DNA from: Ancylomarina sp. DW003
Lineage (GTDB): Bacteria > Bacteroidota > Bacteroidia > Bacteroidales > Marinifilaceae
Assembly: GCF_029029505.1 (NCBI RefSeq)
Contig: NZ_JAKJSD010000021.1
Location: 1 to 64,000, forward strand
Reading direction: 5' to 3'
DNA: 64,000 nucleotides
Positions 54,843 to 63,679 of this stretch are shown here, in pieces (the first letter of the stretch is position 1; every line of letters starts with the position of its first letter). The translations under genes and the position numbers were made by a program. Below the pieces are notes generated by a model. The model was not told the DNA's origin. It worked only from the letters and a program-made list of their open reading frames with translations, and made no database searches.

Positions 54843-57644
54843 ATGACTTCTAAATTAAAATTTTCACTCTTGTTATGCTTTAGCATTTTAGGATTGACTT
54901 CTTTTGCTCAGTACACCACACAGGTGCCTTTGAATGAGGCTGTGAAAACAGGTAAACTGAAGAATGGCATGACTTATTATATCATGCACAATGAGGAACC
55001 TAAGGATAGAGCAAGTTTTTACTTTGTTCAGAATGTAGGTGCTATTCTTGAAGATGATGCTCAAAATGGTTTGGCTCACTTCTTGGAGCATATGGCTTTT
55101 AATGGCCTTAAGAACTTTCCAGGTAAAAACATGCTTGATTACTTAGAGAAGAATGGTATTCTTTTTGGTCGTGATATGAATGCATACACAGCTCAGGACG
55201 AAACTGTTTATAATATCAGTAATATTCCAACGGCAAGTGAAAATTTGTTAGATTCTACTTTGTTGGTTTTACATGATTGGTCTGGTGGTTTACTATTAGA
55301 AGGAAAAGAAATTGAATCGGAGCGAGGTGTCATTCATGAAGAATGGAGAACACGCCGTAATTCAAGATTTAGATTGAATGGTAAAACGAGTCCTGTAATG
55401 TATAATCATTCAAAATATGCTGAGCGTGATGTTATTGGATCTTTAGATGTGATCGATAATTTTGAGCATTCTGCACTTCGTGACTACTACAAGAAATGGT
55501 ACCGTCCGGACCTTCAGGCTGTGGTTATCGTAGGTGATATTGATGCTGAGAAAATGGAAGCTAAAGTAAAAGAACTTTTCTCTAAAATTCCAATGCCTAA
55601 GAATGCTGCAGAACGTACGTATACGCAAATTGAAGATTCTAAGGAACTAGAGTATATTGTTGCTAAGGATAAGGAAGCGCAGCGCATGAATATCATGTGG
55701 TTATTCCGTCGTGATTTAGATGCAGTTAAAACTGAATCAACAGAGAGAAAAGCTATGATTAAGAGCATGGCTCAGCAAATGCTTAAGTCTCGTATCTCAG
55801 AAAAAACGAAGAAATTAGAATGTTCTTCAGTAGGTATGGAGTTTGGTGGTTTCGATATGGCTCGTACAAAAGGTGCTGATTATATCTATGTAGCACCTAA
55901 GCAGGGTAAGGAATTGGATGCTTTTGCTGAAGTTTTAACGGAGCTTGAGCGTGTTAAGCGTCATGGTTTTACAACTTCGGAGCTTAGCAGAACTAAAAAG
56001 CAAGTTGGAAGATCATATGAATCTTACTATGCTAACCGTGCAAAAATTAGTAATGATTCATGGGCTAAGCAACTAGGTGATTTATACTTAAAAGCAAAGT
56101 CATTTCCTTCTATCGAGTGGGAGATGCAATTTGCAGGAAAAACGATTCCTTCTATTACATTAGATGAGGTTAACGCATTTGTTAAGACATATTCAAATGA
56201 AGCAAATTCAGCTTTGATTCTTACAGGTCCTGATAATGCAACTCAAGTTTATCCAACAAAAGAAGACTTACTTGCTGTTGCAGCTAAAGTGAAATCTTCT
56301 AATGTAGAAGCTTATAAAGAAGAAGGTAGTGACAAGCCACTTGTTTCAACTAAATTGAATCCAGCTAAGATCATAAGTAATTTCGAAGTTGAAGGAACTG
56401 ATGCTAAAGGTTATGTTCTTGAAAATGGAGCTAAGGTAGTTGTACTTTCAACTGAGCTAAGCAAGGATAATATTTCTATGTCTTCATTTAGTTTTGGTGG
56501 AACATCTTTATTAGATACTAAAGATCTTGCTTCTGCTGATATGGCAACCGGTATTGTTGGTATGTCTGGTGTTGGTGAATTTAATGCAACAAATTTGAAG
56601 AAGAAGTTAGCTGGTAAGATTGTTGGTTTGCAGGCAAATTTAGGTGGATTAACTGAAGGTTTTTCTGGTTCAGCATCTCCTCAGGATTTTGAGACTTTAA
56701 TGCAACTGTTATACTTAAACTTTGAAGCACCACGTTTCGAGAAGGCTCCATTTGATGCTCAAATGGCACGTATTAATAACTACTTAGCGAATATAGGTGT
56801 TGATAATAAGAAAGCACTTAAGGATACTATTTCTTTAGCTAGTACAAATTATTCTCCTCGTACATTATTGTTTGGTGAAGAGTTTGTGAAGAATATTGAT
56901 TTCAACAGAGCTTCTGAAATTTATAAAGAGCGTTTCTCTGATGCCAGCGACTTTACTTTCATTTTTGTTGGTAATATCGACGAAAAAAAGCACTTGCCAA
57001 TGATTCAGAAGTATATTGGTAACATAAGCTCTTCAAACAGAAAAGAATCATTTGTAGATCATAAAGTAGGTCCTGCTAAGGGAAAAACAAGTAAGATTTT
57101 CGATCGTAAGATGGCTGTGCCAAAAACAACAGTATCATATGCTGTAAGTGGAGATTTAGATTATAATCTTAAGAACAGATTGATGCTTAATGTGGTTGGT
57201 CAACTTCTATCTAAACGTTATATGACTACTATTCGTGAAGAAGAAGGTGGTTCTTATGGTGTTGGTTGTAGCCCTTCATCTTCAAAATTACCAAATCCTG
57301 AATTCTCAATAAATATCAATTTCGATTGTGATCCTGCTAAGCGTGATCGTTTGGTTGAGATTGTTGAAGAAGAGATTGTAAGAATTCAGAAAGAGGCTTG
57401 TAATGCAGCTGACCTTGTTGAGATTAAGAATAATTTCATCAAAGGTAGAGAAGAAGCTGAATTACAGAATTCATTCTGGATGGGTGCAATTCAAAAGAAC
57501 TTGATGTTAGGTTCTGAATTCACATCTAAAGAAGATTACAAAAAAATAATTGAAGGTATCGACGCTGCCGCTGTTAAAAAGTTTGCAAAGAAACTTTTAA
57601 AGAAAACGAATATTGTAGAGGTTATCATGAACCCTGCAGAATAA
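54843..57644 (+). CDS. M16-family (insulinase/pitrilysin-type) zinc metallopeptidase
   Basis: 933 residues with a signal peptide (LLCFSILGLTSFAQ). The inverted zinc motif HFLEH lies at residues 79-83 (LAHFLEHMAFNG), with the downstream glutamate region ESERGVIHEEWRTRRNSR. Two M16 repeats cover about 35-480 and 510-930; the second half has lost the HxxEH motif, as is usual, and retains REEEGGSYGVG. Family members degrade peptides in the periplasm. It follows dsbD by 381 bases in the same direction and is ended by its own terminator. It supports the idea that the importers deliver peptides. Confidence 0.92.
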   Translation: MTSKLKFSLLLCFSILGLTSFAQYTTQVPLNEAVKTGKLKNGMTYYIMHNEEPKDRASFYFVQNVGAILEDDAQNGLAHFLEHMAFNGLKNFPGKNMLDYLEKNGILFGRDMNAYTAQDETVYNISNIPTASENLLDSTLLVLHDWSGGLLLEGKEIESERGVIHEEWRTRRNSRFRLNGKTSPVMYNHSKYAERDVIGSLDVIDNFEHSALRDYYKKWYRPDLQAVVIVGDIDAEKMEAKVKELFSKIPMPKNAAERTYTQIEDSKELEYIVAKDKEAQRMNIMWLFRRDLDAVKTESTERKAMIKSMAQQMLKSRISEKTKKLECSSVGMEFGGFDMARTKGADYIYVAPKQGKELDAFAEVLTELERVKRHGFTTSELSRTKKQVGRSYESYYANRAKISNDSWAKQLGDLYLKAKSFPSIEWEMQFAGKTIPSITLDEVNAFVKTYSNEANSALILTGPDNATQVYPTKEDLLAVAAKVKSSNVEAYKEEGSDKPLVSTKLNPAKIISNFEVEGTDAKGYVLENGAKVVVLSTELSKDNISMSSFSFGGTSLLDTKDLASADMATGIVGMSGVGEFNATNLKKKLAGKIVGLQANLGGLTEGFSGSASPQDFETLMQLLYLNFEAPRFEKAPFDAQMARINNYLANIGVDNKKALKDTISLASTNYSPRTLLFGEEFVKNIDFNRASEIYKERFSDASDFTFIFVGNIDEKKHLPMIQKYIGNISSSNRKESFVDHKVGPAKGKTSKIFDRKMAVPKTTVSYAVSGDLDYNLKNRLMLNVVGQLLSKRYMTTIREEEGGSYGVGCSPSSSKLPNPEFSININFDCDPAKRDRLVEIVEEEIVRIQKEACNAADLVEIKNNFIKGREEAELQNSFWMGAIQKNLMLGSEFTSKEDYKKIIEGIDAAAVKKFAKKLLKKTNIVEVIMNPAE

Positions 57645-57669
57645 TTTTGATTGTTAGTTTGTGTTAGTT

Positions 57670-57712
57670 GTGGATCGATCCGTTCTAAATGAACTGGTCG
57701 ATCCACTCTTTT
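57670..57712 (+). terminator. Intrinsic terminator after the M16 peptidase
   Basis: GTGGATCGA (57670-57678) pairs with TCGATCCAC (57698-57706), with inner CC/GG and GTTC/GAAC pairs and two bulges, followed by TCTTTT. Confidence 0.85.
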
Positions 57713-57787
57713 ATACACAGCATAAAAAGATTGAGTAAAGGTTTTAATGTGTTAGGGGCATTAAATTCTTAAAATATTATAGTATTG

Positions 57788-57805
57788 TGTCAATTTTTTT
57801 TGACA
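57788..57805. promoter_or_regulatory. Inverted repeat upstream of the cysteine desulfidase gene
   Basis: TGTCAA, six T, TTGACA: a perfect 6-base inverted repeat about 155 bases before the start codon, in the otherwise empty 315-base gap after the peptidase. It might be an operator or a small hairpin; no regulator can be named. Confidence 0.3.
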
Positions 57806-57959
57806 TTGTACCTAACCATAAACTCCCGTATTTTAGAATGGGGATTCTATGGTTTATTAACATCCTTTTCTAAGGGTGAGCTTTTTGAATCATCTTAGCC
57901 TGGAGGGCAATGATTTGTATTAACCTAATTTAAAAACGACTATTCGTTTTTGATAAAAA

Positions 57960-59246
57960 ATGATAATGAAAGAAGTTTACTTACAAAAGTTAAAGAAAGA
58001 GTTTGTGCCGGCCGCTGGCTGTACAGAACCTGCATCAATTGCCTTGGCTGCTGCTAAAGCAAGTGAAACATTAAATGCTGTACCTGAAAGAGTAGAAATG
58101 AAGGTAAGTGGGAATGTTTTTAAAAATGTGATGGGAGTAGGAATCCCTGGTTCCAACTTGGTGGGATTACCAATTTCAGTTGCTTTGGGAGCTTTAGGAG
58201 GTAAATCTAAAAATGGCTTAGAGATTTTTACGAATATTGGTGAAGAAATCGCTGATCAGGCTAAGAATTTCGTTAGTGAAGGAAAAGTAGAAATACATAT
58301 GGTGCACGATGTACCTAAGCTTCATGTTGAATGTATCAGTTATAAAGGAGATGATGTAAGTCGCGTTGTTATTCAAGATAGACATGAAAATATTGTTTTT
58401 GTAGAGCGAAATGGAAAAGTTGTCTTTTCTAAAGAGCTTAAAGCGGGTGAAAAAACAGAGGAAGTATCAGATGATTTTAGTGTTCAATCTATTTATGATT
58501 TTATCACTAGTGTTGAGATCTCTGAATTAGAATTTCTTCGTGAAGGTATTGAATTAAATAAGAGAATTGCAGAAGAAGGACTTAACGGAAGTTATGGTCT
58601 GCAAGTTGGTAAATCTATGCTATTGAACATTCAAAAAGGTATTCTTTCTGAAGATATCATGAATAAATCTGTGATGATGGCAGCTGCTGGTTCTGATGCC
58701 AGAATGGCCGGATGTTCAATGCCAGTTATGTCTAACTGCGGAAGTGGAAATCAGGGAATGAGTTTGACTCTTCCTATTATGGTTGCTGCGGAAAAACTAA
58801 AAATTGATGAAGAGATAAAACTAAGAGCTTTGGCTTTAGGCCTATTGGTTTCAATTCATATGAAAACTTTTGTTGGACAATTATCTGCTCTTTGTGGTGT
58901 TTTATTGTCAGGTGCTGGCGCTGCTTGTGGTATTACTTATATGTTGGGTGGAAACATGCAGCATTTAAATTCTACATTAAAGAATATGACTGGTAGTGTA
59001 ACAGGAATGATTTGTGATGGTGCAAACTCCTCTTGTGCTCAGAAAATATCTGCAAGTGTAGGTGCTGGTATTCAGGCTTCTCTATTGGCTATGAACAGTC
59101 AGTGTTTAAAGAGTAATGATGGTATTATTGACGAAGATGTTGAAGAAACAATTCGTAATATTGGCTTATTAGCAACTGAAGGTATGCAGATAACAGATGA
59201 TGTTATTCTTAAAACTATGGTAGGTAAGATGAACCGGGCTTGTTAA
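57960..59246 (+). CDS. cyuA: L-cysteine desulfidase (CyuA/UPF0597 family)
   Basis: 428 residues, the usual family length. Signature AAGCTEPASIALA at about 19-30 (Cys21), then MAGCSMPVMSNCGSGNQG and MICDGANSSCAQK, which supply the conserved cysteines for the Fe-S cluster. Family members cleave L-cysteine to pyruvate, ammonia and sulfide. Cytoplasmic; no signal peptide. ATGs at 57960 and 57966 are both possible. Standing after a peptidase and dsbD, it fits use of imported cysteine or cystine-containing peptides. Ended by a terminator. Confidence 0.88.
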   Translation: MIMKEVYLQKLKKEFVPAAGCTEPASIALAAAKASETLNAVPERVEMKVSGNVFKNVMGVGIPGSNLVGLPISVALGALGGKSKNGLEIFTNIGEEIADQAKNFVSEGKVEIHMVHDVPKLHVECISYKGDDVSRVVIQDRHENIVFVERNGKVVFSKELKAGEKTEEVSDDFSVQSIYDFITSVEISELEFLREGIELNKRIAEEGLNGSYGLQVGKSMLLNIQKGILSEDIMNKSVMMAAAGSDARMAGCSMPVMSNCGSGNQGMSLTLPIMVAAEKLKIDEEIKLRALALGLLVSIHMKTFVGQLSALCGVLLSGAGAACGITYMLGGNMQHLNSTLKNMTGSVTGMICDGANSSCAQKISASVGAGIQASLLAMNSQCLKSNDGIIDEDVEETIRNIGLLATEGMQITDDVILKTMVGKMNRAC

Positions 59247-59280
59247 GCAAAATACACTGAACTGAATAAGTTCAAAATAG

Positions 59281-59319
59281 AATGGGGCACAGGATTACCT
59301 GATGGCCCATTTTCTTTTA
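59281..59319 (+). terminator. Intrinsic terminator after cyuA
   Basis: AATGGG (59281-59286) pairs with CCCATT (59306-59311), with an inner AGG/CCT pair, followed by TTCTTTTAC. Confidence 0.7.
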
Positions 59320-59832
59320 CACGCCTTTGATATATTTAAACCTATTTTTAATTTATTGTAAATGCTCAGCATATCGTTGAGCATTTTTCATACCCTTCAA
59401 TTTCATCAGTTCCAAACGATGAAATCTCCTGATCTATCTTTATCAATAATTTCCATAATATTGATCATGGTAGGGTAGACCCTACCCGAAAAGTAGGGCA
59501 TTGCCTGCCCCTAAGAATGGATTCTCCCTATCAGAAGGGGAATAAATTTTTAAATCTTTAAGTCACAGAAATTTTACTTATTAAGAGTATTATAGCTTGT
59601 CTAATTAAAAAAAATACAACTTGCTTGGTCTATTGAGATTAGCCAATATTCATGAGGTTTATAGAAGATACCAAAGTTTTTTAAATTATCATAATGTATA
59701 AAAGTGCTTTTTTCTGTTTTTGTTCGATCTATAGTAATTCTGAGAGCAAGATTGAAGCGTTTTGATTTTAGGAGGTTAGAAGTGTGAATGCCCTTAGGAA
59801 GGAGCATTAAAAAGAAACGAAAGAGTAGCTTA
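59320..59832. other. Gene-free region with a cluster of GC-rich palindromes
   Basis: No gene seen. At 59469-59486 GGTAGGGT-AG-ACCCTACC is a perfect inverted repeat; GGGCA/TGCCC follows at 59496-59510. Such GC-rich palindromes in AT-rich DNA resemble REP-type repeats, but only one copy is visible here. The last 200 bases show nothing recognisable. Confidence 0.4.
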
Positions 59833-60750
59833 ATGAAATATACGCCAGAGATAAAAAAAATATTGGTTCCAATTATTAATGGAGACAGAGGAGTCATTGC
59901 ACTAAAACATGCAATGGCTTTTCATGAAATATATGCTTGTGAGATTATTCTGCTGCATGTCGTTACAAAAGTTTCAGTTATCAGTAGGATAGTACAAGCA
60001 GATAAGTTTAAGAAAAAGATTGAAAAGTCAGAAAAGAAGTTGGAACGTATTGCCACTGCTTTTTTTGAAGGAGAAGTGCCAGGCTTTATCAGTATGAAGG
60101 TTGAGGAAGGACAATTCGTTCAGATTATTCTCAAAACAGCTGAAGAAAATAAATGTGATTTAATAATATTAAAAAGAAGGAAACGCGTTCTGAGTAAACT
60201 TCGCTTGATTAAAAATGAAGATGAACTTATTGCTTCTTCAGCTTGTCCCATTTTAACAATTCCGGCGAAGAAGCTCAAAACAGACATAAAAGATATCCTA
60301 ATACCTGTTGATATTAGAAAAAAGGTTGATACAAAGATCGCTTGGGTAAAATACTTAGCTCTAAAATTTAATGCTAAAGTGCATATTGTCTCCGTTCTTG
60401 ACATTGATATTGCCCCTAATAGCAGTTTGGCGCACCAAAAGGCATTGACAATTGAAGACTCAATGAAAAAAGTTGGTATAGAAACAAATGTTTTATTGCT
60501 TAAATCTAAAGGACGAGCTAAACATGATGTCATACTAACTCACATTAAAGAGTTGAAGCCAGATTTTGTACTTATAATGACACATCAGGAATCAATACTA
60601 TTTGATAATTATATAGGAGAGTTTGCTTCGGAAGTGATTCACCAGTCAATTAGCCCGATTTTTAGTTTGGTTCCCAGAAAAGAGACCCTGATGACGAATC
60701 TGATTGAGTCAATAATCTTACCACAGAAATCTAGTGATACATTAATATAA
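59833..60750 (+). CDS. Tandem universal stress protein (UspA-like)
   Basis: 305 residues from the ATG at 59833; an in-frame ATG at 59788 would add 15 very basic residues and cannot be excluded. Two Usp domains: about 5-140 (KKILVPIINGDRGVIALKHA, DLIILKRRKR, SACPILTIP) and about 150-285 (KDILIPVDIRKKVDTKIAWV, DFVLIMTHQES, SISPIFSLVP). The classical ATP-binding G-2x-G-9x-G(S/T) signature is not clear in either half, so nucleotide binding is doubtful. Cytoplasmic stress or signalling role by family; no partner gene is adjacent. Confidence 0.82.
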   Translation: MKYTPEIKKILVPIINGDRGVIALKHAMAFHEIYACEIILLHVVTKVSVISRIVQADKFKKKIEKSEKKLERIATAFFEGEVPGFISMKVEEGQFVQIILKTAEENKCDLIILKRRKRVLSKLRLIKNEDELIASSACPILTIPAKKLKTDIKDILIPVDIRKKVDTKIAWVKYLALKFNAKVHIVSVLDIDIAPNSSLAHQKALTIEDSMKKVGIETNVLLLKSKGRAKHDVILTHIKELKPDFVLIMTHQESILFDNYIGEFASEVIHQSISPIFSLVPRKETLMTNLIESIILPQKSSDTLI

Positions 60751-60827
60751 ATACTGGTAGCATAATTATGAAGATTAATGGTAATAAACCCTTATATAGT
60801 ATGGTCAGGTAAAATGTGGGGTACAGA

Positions 60828-60850
60828 ACTTTGTCTTTAGAAGACAAAGT
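60828..60850 (+). other. Hairpin in the gap after the stress-protein gene
   Basis: ACTTTGTCTT-TAG-AAGACAAAGT (60828-60850), ten perfect pairs, about 50 bases before a strong terminator. The pair could be parts of the 3' untranslated region or a small RNA. Confidence 0.5.
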
Positions 60851-60902
60851 AGGTTTATAGTTAAGTTGCTTTAGTAGTCTGTCTCTTCATTTCCTGTATC
60901 AC

Positions 60903-60935
60903 AGCCCGGAGTTTTTAACTTCGGGCTTTTTTTTG
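60903..60935 (+). terminator. Strong intrinsic terminator
   Basis: AGCCCGGAGTT (60903-60913) pairs with AACTTCGGGCT (60917-60927), one G-U pair, followed by eight T. It points rightwards and may end the stress-protein transcript or a short RNA. Confidence 0.85.
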
Positions 60936-61005
60936 TGCTGGTACCAGTAGTGAAGTTTTGGGCTAATATGCCGGTGAACCTTTTAAATGTCTATCTAGAA
61001 ATATT

Positions 61006-62460
61006 CTATGATTTCTTGAAACCAACCTTAGTAATAAAGGATGCCGATTTATGTGTTTCAGCTTTACTGGTTAAGCTCGCAATTAAATAAACTAAGGCAG
61101 ATCCAAGCATACCAATCAAAACATGTTTAGCCGTACCAATTTCCCATGGGAGAGGCAAGTTAGCACCCAAGGCAACAGCTAGGTTATAAAGTGAAAAGAT
61201 GGTGCCGAAAAGCATAGATGACATGGCACCTATTGTTGTACCTCTTTTCCAAATAAAGCCCAGCATCAAAGGAACAAATGCTCCTGTTGAAAGTAAGTCA
61301 GCAGCAAGCCAGGAAACCTTAAGAATTGATTTTATTTCAAGACCTATTAAAAGAGCGATAAGTGTTACGATAATGGTTCCGATTTTTCCAACATACAGAA
61401 GTTGCTTCTGCTTGGCATCAGGCTTAAATTTGTTTTTGTAGATATCTACACAAAAAACCATAGCCCCTGTATTTATTAAAGAATCCATGGTTGACATAAT
61501 GGCAGAACAAATACCCACAAAGATCAATGCGCCAAGAAAAGGAGGCATATAATCGTTGATGATGCCAGAAATAACGCCACCTTGGGGCATTTCTTCAAAT
61601 AAACCTAAAGCTAACATGCCTGTGAAAGTTACCATCAGGTAAAGAGGGATGTAGACCAGAAAACTTAGACCAATCATTTTACGAGCATCCTGAGGTGATC
61701 GAGCTGCTGAAATACGTTGCCAAACATTGGCCTGAATCATCCAGGCAGAACCAAAAGTGATGATATAAACCATATTGCTTGATATCTGATGTGTGAATGA
61801 GAAATAGTTCGTTAAGCCTTTTGTATCGGCAATGTTCTTAATGGCAGGAACGCCACCAGAATAATAGTAGGCATATCCAAAAACCAATATTGAAGCGGAT
61901 AATAGAAAGATGAATTGGATAATATCGGTGCGAACAACAGCTTTAAACCCTCCAAAAAATGAATAGAGTAAGACAATACCTGTTCCAATAATGGCTGACA
62001 TCTTATAATCTAAGTGAAGAAATTTCTCGAAGAATATACCTATACCCACAATTTGTGAGGCAGCTGTAATGGTCATGAATAAAAAGATCAGTATAGAGAG
62101 CATTAGTGCAGGAGCTTTTCCATAGCGTTCTTCCAACAATTGAGGTTGCGTAATACTGCCAACCTTCCGAATGGCTCTTGCAAAGACAAAAAGCAAACCT
62201 GTTGAAAATAGAACAGGCATCCCATAAATCCAGAAAGCAGAAATGCCATTCTGATAGGAATGATCGGCTGTTTCGATTGCTGAACCAGCTCCCCACCACG
62301 ACGCTATAAAAGTGATAGCTAAAGCTAAAAAAGAGAGGGATCTGTTGGCTAGGAAATAACCTTCGACAGAATCACTCTTCTTAGAAAACAGTGATGATCC
62401 AACAATAAGAATAACATAAATTGCTAAAAGGGTAATGGAAAAAATTTGAAGAGGCGCCAT
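61006..62460 (-). CDS. Sodium:solute symporter family (SSS) transporter
   Basis: 484 residues with about 13 predicted membrane helices and no signal peptide. Typical SSS features: an N-terminal helix, ASWWGAGSAIETADHSYQNG in helix 2 (sodium-site region), GGFKAVVRTDIIQFIF, IMSTMDSLINTGAMVF near the second sodium site, and VSWLAADLLSTGAFVPLMLG. Substrate within this broad family cannot be deduced. It is the only other minus-strand gene, facing the stress-protein gene and divergent from the cobalamin-riboswitch unit. A TAnnTTTG-like match on its strand lies at 62629-62636. Confidence 0.9.
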   Translation of the reverse strand: MAPLQIFSITLLAIYVILIVGSSLFSKKSDSVEGYFLANRSLSFLALAITFIASWWGAGSAIETADHSYQNGISAFWIYGMPVLFSTGLLFVFARAIRKVGSITQPQLLEERYGKAPALMLSILIFLFMTITAASQIVGIGIFFEKFLHLDYKMSAIIGTGIVLLYSFFGGFKAVVRTDIIQFIFLLSASILVFGYAYYYSGGVPAIKNIADTKGLTNYFSFTHQISSNMVYIITFGSAWMIQANVWQRISAARSPQDARKMIGLSFLVYIPLYLMVTFTGMLALGLFEEMPQGGVISGIINDYMPPFLGALIFVGICSAIMSTMDSLINTGAMVFCVDIYKNKFKPDAKQKQLLYVGKIGTIIVTLIALLIGLEIKSILKVSWLAADLLSTGAFVPLMLGFIWKRGTTIGAMSSMLFGTIFSLYNLAVALGANLPLPWEIGTAKHVLIGMLGSALVYLIASLTSKAETHKSASFITKVGFKKS

Positions 62461-62685
62461 GCTTAATTTTAATACTTAAATATTCGTTTGTGATACATAG
62501 ATACAGATTTTCTGACGGAATAGAATGATAAAGGAGAATATTAGTCTGAACTTGAAGCTGTGATGATCTAAGTAAAAAGCTTATGATCATGATATTTGAC
62601 AGATGATCAGACTCTTGATGTTTTATAACAAATCTAAAAAAGAACAAAACGTCTTTTAATTGTTTTTAGCGTGAATAAAAAAACT

Positions 62686-62693
62686 TACATTTG
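62686..62693 (+). promoter_or_regulatory. TAnnTTTG promoter for the riboswitch transcript
   Basis: TACATTTG at 62686-62693 with a TTGTTTT-like -33 region at 62660-62666. Transcription would start near 62700, right at the beginning of the cobalamin riboswitch. Confidence 0.6.
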
Positions 62694-62696
62694 ACG

Positions 62697-62885
62697 CAGT
62701 TTTGGTGAAAGCTTAATCTTCGATTGAGCTTTAAAAGGGAATTCGGTTAAAATCCGAGACAGCCCCCGCTACTGTAAGTTTTTTATGGTTTTTACTAAAT
62801 CCACTGTTCCAACACTCGGGATGGGAAGGACTAAAACCGATCTATTGATCTACAAAACAAGTCAGGAAACCTGCCAAAATAGTAA
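62697..62885 (+). promoter_or_regulatory. Cobalamin (adenosylcobalamin-type) riboswitch
   Basis: All main landmarks are present in order: the P1/P2 start with TTTTGGTGAAAGC, GGGAATTCGGTTAAAATCCG (62738-62757), AGACAGCCCCCGCTACTGTA, and the B12-box-like GTCAGGAAACCTGCC (62861-62875). The expression platform would lie between 62885 and the ATG at 63028. It should lower expression of the following tetrapyrrole genes when cobalamin is plentiful. Confidence 0.92.
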
Positions 62886-63027
62886 TCAAACTTAAGACTC
62901 TTGGGGAAGAGAGTTGTTTGTAGATAAAGTATCTTCAATTAATCGCACATACCCCAATTCTGTTTTAAGTTGCTTACTAATAAATTGATTCGTTAAGAGT
63001 CAGAGTGTTAATGTAAACTAAAATGGG

Positions 63028-63639
63028 ATGAGCTGGTATCCGGTAAGTTTAAATTTAAAGGGTCGTAATTGTTTAATTGTAGGTGGTGGAAAAGTGGCAG
63101 AGCGTAAGCTGAAATCTTTGATCAAAGCCGAAGCTAATGTCACACTTATTGCGCCTAATATCAATGCCATATTACAAGAAATGCGTGAGGCTGGTGCCTA
63201 CCATTATCTTAAAAGCACCTATCAAGCCAATGATGTTAATGGTTTTTTTCTTGTTATTGCAGCAACCGACTGTTCTGAAACAAATTCTCGAGTAGGGGTA
63301 GATGCAGAATCACAAGCTATTCTCTTCAATTCAGCCAATTCATCTGAGTATTCCAATTTTTATCCTGCAGCAGCAAGTCATTGTGGCGATATTCAATTGG
63401 CTGTTTCATCCAATGGTCGAAATCCTTATTTAGCTAAGAAAATTCGTACATATCTCGATCAGAAATTTGATAGCTCTTTACAGGAAGAAGTTCTGGAATT
63501 GGGGCGTTTGAGAAACCAGATGGTAAAGGATACTGTTGGGTTTAGTGAAAAGGAAAAGAAGGCATATATGAGGGATAATTTACTTGAAAAGGTAGACGCA
63601 TTATTAGATAAGATTGATAAAAATACATGGGAGTTATAA
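63028..63639 (+). CDS. Precorrin-2 dehydrogenase / siroheme synthase N-terminal type
   Basis: 203 residues: Rossmann start NCLIVGGGKVAERKLKSLIK (Gly19-21), an NAD site, then ATDCSETNSRV and AASHCGDIQLAVSSNGRNPY, LAKKIRTYLDQKF, as in the Met8p/CysG N-terminal family. It oxidises precorrin-2 to sirohydrochlorin and may add iron to give siroheme. The ATG at 63028 gives the normal MSWYPVSLNLKG start; an overlapping ATG at 63023 is out of frame. It is the first gene behind the cobalamin riboswitch and is followed after 40 bases by the uroporphyrinogen methyltransferase gene. Confidence 0.9.
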   Translation: MSWYPVSLNLKGRNCLIVGGGKVAERKLKSLIKAEANVTLIAPNINAILQEMREAGAYHYLKSTYQANDVNGFFLVIAATDCSETNSRVGVDAESQAILFNSANSSEYSNFYPAAASHCGDIQLAVSSNGRNPYLAKKIRTYLDQKFDSSLQEEVLELGRLRNQMVKDTVGFSEKEKKAYMRDNLLEKVDALLDKIDKNTWEL

Positions 63640-63679
63640 AGTCGATTGACTTATTAAGATACCGATATAAAAAGAAGGA

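Noticed and set aside
59601-59897. A 98-codon minus-strand hydrophobic frame
   Set aside because: It overlaps the start of the stress-protein gene and its hydrophobic stretch is what AT-rich DNA gives by chance.
60120-60533. A 137-codon minus-strand frame inside the universal stress protein gene
   Set aside because: It lies wholly antisense to a recognised two-domain gene and has no recognisable motif.
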